From assembly GCF_018613235.1 (NCBI RefSeq), contig NZ_JAGGQP010000043.1:1-36145 (forward strand): 36,145 nucleotides of DNA, in the 5' to 3' direction. The translations under genes were made by a program, and so were the position numbers. Under the pieces are notes generated by a model. That model was given only the letters and a program-made list of their open reading frames with translations, did not search any database and had not been told where the DNA came from. The stretch is from Bacillus sp. ISL-41 (GTDB lineage: Bacteria; Bacillota; Bacilli; Bacillales; Cytobacillaceae). Shown one piece after another: positions 32,400-36,145 of the stretch (its first letter is position 1; each line of letters starts with the position of its first letter).

Positions 32400-34256
32400 T
32401 TATTCCTCATCTTTTTCATAAAAACGAAGCAAGTCTCCGTAAATAATCTGGTCTGAGTAGCTCAATTCGTTCTTGGCATGCTCGATATAAGGTTCACAGC
32501 TTGCACCGTCTGTCGGCTCTCCTGTGGCTTTATCGTAGCAAACGCCTTTCGTGTAGACTACATCTTCGGTAATGAAGCTTCCGTCTCTTAGAGCAACAAA
32601 GTTATCCTGCTTTTCGGAGAACATGTCTGCTCCAAACTGGATATCTTGTTTTGTATCAATTCCAGCAAGATTCAGCAATGTTGGGCGAAGGTCGATTTGA
32701 CCTGTTACAGTTGAAATAGTCTTGCCTTCGTGACCTGGAATGTGAATGATCATTGGCACACGCTGCAGCTGTGTTGATACAAACGGCGTGATTTCCTTGC
32801 CAAGGTACTGCTCCATTGCCTTGTTATGGTTTTCGGAAATTCCATAGTGGTCACCGTAGATCACGATGATTGAATCCTCGTAAAGACCTTCCGCCTTCAA
32901 ATCTTCGATGAAAAGCTTAAAGGCTTCATCCGTATAACGAACAGTTGGGAAGTAGCGGTTCAAAGTGCCGCTGTTTGAATCAAACTCATCAATGAATTTA
33001 TCTTCTTCATCCAGCTCGAACGGGAAGTGGTTTGTCAGCGTAATGAACTTCGCGAAGAACGGCTTTGGCATTGCTTTTAAATGTTCCACTGACTGGTCAA
33101 AGAAATCCATGTCCTTCATGCCCCAGCCAACAGAGTTTTCTTCATTCACTACATAATCCGGCAATGAGTAGAAACGGTCATAGCCGAAGTTGTTGTACAT
33201 GACGTCACGATTCCAGAAGCTCTTGTTGTTCGCATGAAGCTTCGCAGTGTAATAAGAGTTTTCCTTCAGCCTTTCAGCAAGTGACATGTACTGATTCCCT
33301 GAATGGGTGAAGAATACTGCTCCGCGTCCAAGCGGATATAAAGAGTTTTCCAATAGAAATTCTGAATCAGATGTTTTACCCTGTGCCGTCTGATGGTAAA
33401 AGTTATCAAAGTAATAGCTGTCTTTAATGAACTCATTCAGGAATGGCGTGATTTCCTGGCCATTCACCTTCTGTCCGATGACAAAATTCTGGGTAGATTC
33501 CATTGAAATCACGATGAGGTTCTTGCCCTTTGCCGCGCCGAACATTTCTTTAGATGGTTCTGTGTATTGTGCACGAGTGTAGTTCTCGATTTCGGTCAAC
33601 TGGTTGCCATCTGCCATGGCTCTTTGTGCAGTTGTTTTAGTTTGCAGGTACGCATCATAAATATGGTGATTGTACGTCCCGATATTCTTGACAAGGATCT
33701 CCCTGTCAAACGTACGAGTCAGCAATTCAGGACGTTCCGACTCTGAAAGCCCAAGGTTGAAAAATGCAAGGCCGATCGCACTGAAGTAAAAGGCAGATGC
33801 ATATACGCTTTTGTACTTTTTAAAAGAAATCTTTGGTGTTTTTACAAAAGCCAGGGCTAAAATAAGCAATGCATCCGCAAAATAAATGATGTCAGTGAAG
33901 CCGATCAATTCTCCGACACTGCTCTTTAAATCGCCCATATTGCTTGTCTGTGTCAACAGCGGAATCGTGATGAAATCACTGAATTCCTTATAGTAAACAA
34001 CATTGGCGTAAAGAATAAAGGAAGTGATGAAGCTTGTTGCGACAACAAAGATTTTTTGCTTCCTGCCGGCCATGAAGATCCCAAGTCCTAAAGCGAACAT
34101 AAGGAAGCTCAATGGATTAATGAACAGGATGAATTCCTGCATTTTATTTTCAATATCTATATCAAAATTGAACTTATAAACAGTGTAGGTTTTAAGCCAT
34201 AATAGGATAATGGCAATCAAGACGAAACTTACGGACTTGTTCTTATTAGTCCCCAT
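32400..34256 (-). CDS. lipoteichoic acid synthase family protein (LtaS-type)
   Basis: The 618-aa protein has five N-terminal transmembrane segments (within about 10-170) and a long extracellular sulfatase-like domain. Catalytic T295 lies in the LtaS motif [14 protein letters not shown]253 is in SMES and the metal-binding YGDHYGIS block follows. It transfers glycerol phosphate from phosphatidylglycerol to grow the lipoteichoic acid chain outside the membrane. B. subtilis has several paralogues (LtaS, YfnI, YqgS, YvgJ). Length and motifs fit, but which one this is cannot be told. ATG follows AGGAGGG on the minus strand. It is alone and convergent with the RNase J gene. Confidence 0.94.
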   Translation of the reverse strand: MGTNKNKSVSFVLIAIILLWLKTYTVYKFNFDIDIENKMQEFILFINPLSFLMFALGLGIFMAGRKQKIFVVATSFITSFILYANVVYYKEFSDFITIPLLTQTSNMGDLKSSVGELIGFTDIIYFADALLILALAFVKTPKISFKKYKSVYASAFYFSAIGLAFFNLGLSESERPELLTRTFDREILVKNIGTYNHHIYDAYLQTKTTAQRAMADGNQLTEIENYTRAQYTEPSKEMFGAAKGKNLIVISMESTQNFVIGQKVNGQEITPFLNEFIKDSYYFDNFYHQTAQGKTSDSEFLLENSLYPLGRGAVFFTHSGNQYMSLAERLKENSYYTAKLHANNKSFWNRDVMYNNFGYDRFYSLPDYVVNEENSVGWGMKDMDFFDQSVEHLKAMPKPFFAKFITLTNHFPFELDEEDKFIDEFDSNSGTLNRYFPTVRYTDEAFKLFIEDLKAEGLYEDSIIVIYGDHYGISENHNKAMEQYLGKEITPFVSTQLQRVPMIIHIPGHEGKTISTVTGQIDLRPTLLNLAGIDTKQDIQFGADMFSEKQDNFVALRDGSFITEDVVYTKGVCYDKATGEPTDGASCEPYIEHAKNELSYSDQIIYGDLLRFYEKDEE

Positions 34257-34288
34257 GCAATCCCTCCTAGGAATCTATTGAAGTTTTC

Positions 34289-34317
34289 ATTTTACCACAA
34301 TTGAAAATAGTTTTGTA
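34289..34317 (-). promoter_or_regulatory. possible promoter for the ltaS-type gene
   Basis: On the minus strand TACAAA (weak -35), 17 nt and TAAAAT stand about 33-61 nt before the ATG. Confidence 0.45.
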
Positions 34318-34430
34318 GCTGTCCCGATAATCGCGTAATTTTCCGATATTTATTAGTACGAAACAAACACCTGAAAAGTTTCTGGTAATTATTCCTATTT
34401 AACCGTAAATCCAGCACATTTTCCGGGCTG

Positions 34431-34571
34431 CCCAAGGCGCTTGCGCTTTTTTTGTCTAGCTCCAGCGCCTAGCCCCTCGAGTCGCTTCGGTCCGCCCAAT
34501 GAAGTCAAAGAACGACATCACCGGTCGGCCCTCCAGCGCTTGTCGGGGCTTCCCAAGGCGCTTGCGCTTTT
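34431..34571. repeat. GC-rich structured intergenic repeat element (copy 1)
   Basis: A unit starting GTCTAGCTCCAGCGCC (34454) runs to AAGGCGCTTGCGCTTTT (34571). Its outer arms pair (AGCGCC-CCCC with GGGG-GGCGCT) and an inner part pairs GAAGTC with GACATC. The 20-nt tail CCCAAGGCGCTTGCGCTTTT occurs twice, at 34431 and 34552, so an extra tail precedes the full unit. The same unit reappears near 35912. It lies between the LtaS-type gene and the CDF gene, with no coding sign. I recall such elements from Bacillus genomes, but cannot cite a name. Confidence 0.85.
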
Positions 34572-34692
34572 CTTTGCCAGAGGAAACTTTTTTGCTGCCA
34601 TGTTAATTAAATGGATAAGGGTAAAAAGGTTGCTGTAGACTCACTCGCCTTTGGATTGTTAAAATGTTCTAGCAGTTGAATGGAGGCCAGTC

Positions 34693-35562
34693 ATGAATGA
34701 ACAACGTTATTCCAATTTAAAACTAGGTGAACGCGGGGCCATTATAAGTATCCTCGCTTATATACTTCTCTCTGTCTTGAAGCTTTCTGTAGGTTATATC
34801 AGCGATTCCGAAGCATTAAAGGCTGATGGTCTGAATAATACGACCGATATTCTAGCCTCATTGTCCGTTTTGATCGGTCTCAGGCTCTCCCAAAAACCTG
34901 CGGATGAAGACCACCTTTACGGCCATTGGAAATCAGAAATGGTCGCTTCGATGGTAGCATCTTTTATCATCATTGTTGTCGGATTCCAGGTTTTAACCAG
35001 CGCCTTCACCTCGTTTTTTGAAGGAGCTGCCGAAGCACCAGATCTTATTGCTGCCTGGACAGGTTTATTTTCGGCACTCATTATGTATTTCGTGTATCGT
35101 TACAACCGAAACCTCGCAAGCAAAATAAAGAGCCATTCGGTCATGGCCGCGGCTAAAGATAACCTGTCCGATTCCTGGGTGAGTATTGGGACTGCCGCAG
35201 GCATCATCGGCTCCCAATTTGGCTTGCCCTGGCTCGACCCCGTAACGGCATTCATCGTTGGCGCACTGATTTTAAAAACAGGCTGGGGCATCTTTCGTGA
35301 AGCATCCCACCAGCTGACAGACGGCTTTGATGTTGACCTAATTAAAGAATATAACGATACGATCTGTAATATTCCTGGTGTCAAAGGAATTAAGGATTTA
35401 AAGGCAAGAAGCTACGGCAACAATATTGTCGTGGACTGCGTCATCACCGTGAATCCCACCCTCGACATCAGTACTGCCCATGATATCTCGACAAGGGTCG
35501 AAGATAAGCTCATGGAAGAATACGATATATATGACGTCCATGTACATGTAGAGCCGGACTGA
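34693..35562 (+). CDS. cation diffusion facilitator, manganese efflux (MneP-like)
   Basis: The 289-aa protein is a CDF transporter with six transmembrane helices. Metal-site residues are in ADGLNNTTD (D45, N48/N49, D52) and DSWVSIGT, with HLYGHWKSE (H74, H78) following. The C-terminal cytoplasmic domain ends DVHVHVEPD. The N-x-x-x-D pattern and the opening GERGAIISILAYILLS match B. subtilis MneP (YeaB), which exports Mn2+ with protons. ATG follows GGAGG. In B. subtilis MneP is under the Mn-sensing MntR; no MntR site was recognised here. A role in Mn efflux is inferred from similarity. Confidence 0.9.
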   Translation: MNEQRYSNLKLGERGAIISILAYILLSVLKLSVGYISDSEALKADGLNNTTDILASLSVLIGLRLSQKPADEDHLYGHWKSEMVASMVASFIIIVVGFQVLTSAFTSFFEGAAEAPDLIAAWTGLFSALIMYFVYRYNRNLASKIKSHSVMAAAKDNLSDSWVSIGTAAGIIGSQFGLPWLDPVTAFIVGALILKTGWGIFREASHQLTDGFDVDLIKEYNDTICNIPGVKGIKDLKARSYGNNIVVDCVITVNPTLDISTAHDISTRVEDKLMEEYDIYDVHVHVEPD

Positions 35563-35648
35563 TCAAGAAAAAGTTATGAACGACTATAGACTTGTTCATG
35601 CTATACTTAGCTGGACTATTAGATTTTGAAGGGTAAAGGTAAAAATAA

Positions 35649-35840
35649 ATGAAGTTTGTAAAATCACAGATGAAACAGTTGATTAAGGATCATCCAGAGC
35701 TGCAAATGCGCTTATCCAGTTTGATAAAAGAACATGATCTGGAGAAAAACTTTGCCCTTAAGGCTTTGTATCATTCTGAAGTAGCTGAGGGCGGAAAGTA
35801 TCAGCTCGCATACCAAGCACTTGACTTGCCCAAGGGGTAA
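35649..35840 (+). CDS. 63-aa hypothetical protein
   Basis: The 63-aa polar protein, MKFVKSQMKQLIKDHPELQM onward, is predicted helical and slightly basic. The start ATG at 35649 follows AAAGG by about 12 nt, a weak site. It is 86 nt after the CDF gene and is closed by no clear terminator before the repeat at 35912. No family is recognised. It may be a real small gene or a chance frame. Confidence 0.45.
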   Translation: MKFVKSQMKQLIKDHPELQMRLSSLIKEHDLEKNFALKALYHSEVAEGGKYQLAYQALDLPKG

Positions 35841-35911
35841 GTCATTTTTATTTCGAATTCCACAAGGCAAGTTATAAGATATGGAATGGATAAATTTATA
35901 CTTTGATTAGT

Positions 35912-36145
35912 GTCTAGCTTCAGCGCCTAGCCCCTCGAGACGTTTGTCTAGTGTCGCCTCCTAGAAACTCCGAAACTTCAACTCCCCCGGCAGAAGCAAA
36001 AAGCGCTTCTTTGTCGGAGTCTCCAGTTTCTGCGTTTCTGGACAGTCGGCTATACATTTCGGTTTCGGTCCGCCCGATGAAGTCAAAGAACGACTTCACC
36101 GGTCGGCCCTCCAGCGCTTGTCGGGGCTGACCAAGGCGCTTACGC
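35912..36145. repeat. structured repeat element, copy 2, with another repeat nested in it
   Basis: GTCTAGCTTCAGCGCC (35912) opens the same unit as at 34454, and the later part (from about 36065, TTCGGTCCGCCCGATGAAG, to the window end GGCGCTTACGC) closes it. Between them (about 35941-36062) is a different sequence with its own arms: ACTCCGA pairs with TCGGAGT, AGAAGC with GCTTCT, and GAAAC with GTTTC. The inner unit looks like a second repeat family lying inside the first. The window ends inside the copy. Confidence 0.85.

Overview
This window looks like a chromosomal segment of a low-GC Gram-positive, endospore-former-type Bacillaceae. The evidence is strong AAGGAGG-type ribosome binding sites, frequent TTG/GTG starts, SigA- and SigD-type promoters, T-tailed terminators, and family members typical of Bacillus: GlpP/GlpD, RNase J1, LtaS, DtpT, an MneP-like CDF protein and soluble chemoreceptors. 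The genus is not fixed by anything I can see; a Mesobacillus/Cytobacillus-like organism is a guess. There are no rRNA, tRNA, IS or phage genes, and no CRISPR array.

Layout. 1-1.2 kb: a 52-nt tandem repeat array, then a NERD-domain protein with a zinc ribbon (minus). 1.27-3.3 kb: a promoter, a clear lysine riboswitch with its terminator, and an amidohydrolase-3 gene that starts at TTG 1701. 3.37-5.2 kb: a SigD-type promoter and a membrane chemoreceptor. 5.2-6.6 kb: a second 52-nt repeat array, a tiny Gly/Pro/Tyr-rich protein, and an alpha/beta hydrolase (minus). 6.7-12.4 kb: a giant secreted amylopullulanase with an alpha-amylase and a pullulanase catalytic domain plus three starch-binding modules, preceded by two LacI-family-type operators (one cre-like). 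12.7-18.5 kb: arylamine N-acetyltransferase, EcsC-like protein, a 43-aa protein, a prolyl-4-hydroxylase-like dioxygenase, an AbgT transporter and a Nudix-GNAT fusion. 18.5-21.1 kb (minus): a Ca2+/cation antiporter and the DtpT peptide transporter. 21.4-26.6 kb: DUF305 membrane protein, P-loop protein, AhpD-like protein, a third 52-nt repeat array, an amidase, an unknown protein (minus) and a DUF4385 protein. 26.6-29 kb (minus): glpP then glpD with its antitermination leader. 29.1-32.3 kb: PAS chemoreceptor, fourth 52-nt repeat array, RNase J. 32.4-36.1 kb: LtaS-type lipoteichoic acid synthase (minus), MneP-like Mn efflux protein, a 63-aa protein, and two copies of a long GC-rich structured intergenic repeat, the second interrupted by another repeat family.

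Most genes are single transcription units closed by their own terminator, so there is little operon logic. The exceptions are glpP-glpD (GlpP acts on the glpD leader RNA) and possibly ecsC-like plus the 43-aa gene. The most interesting non-genic signal is the 52-nt repeat family. Four arrays at four separate loci share the same 52-nt period and the same 28-nt spacing between two core motifs. Their sequences otherwise differ, yet three of them keep a well-paired hairpin at the unit junction. The second is a lysine riboswitch placed in front of an amidohydrolase rather than a known lysine biosynthesis or transport gene.
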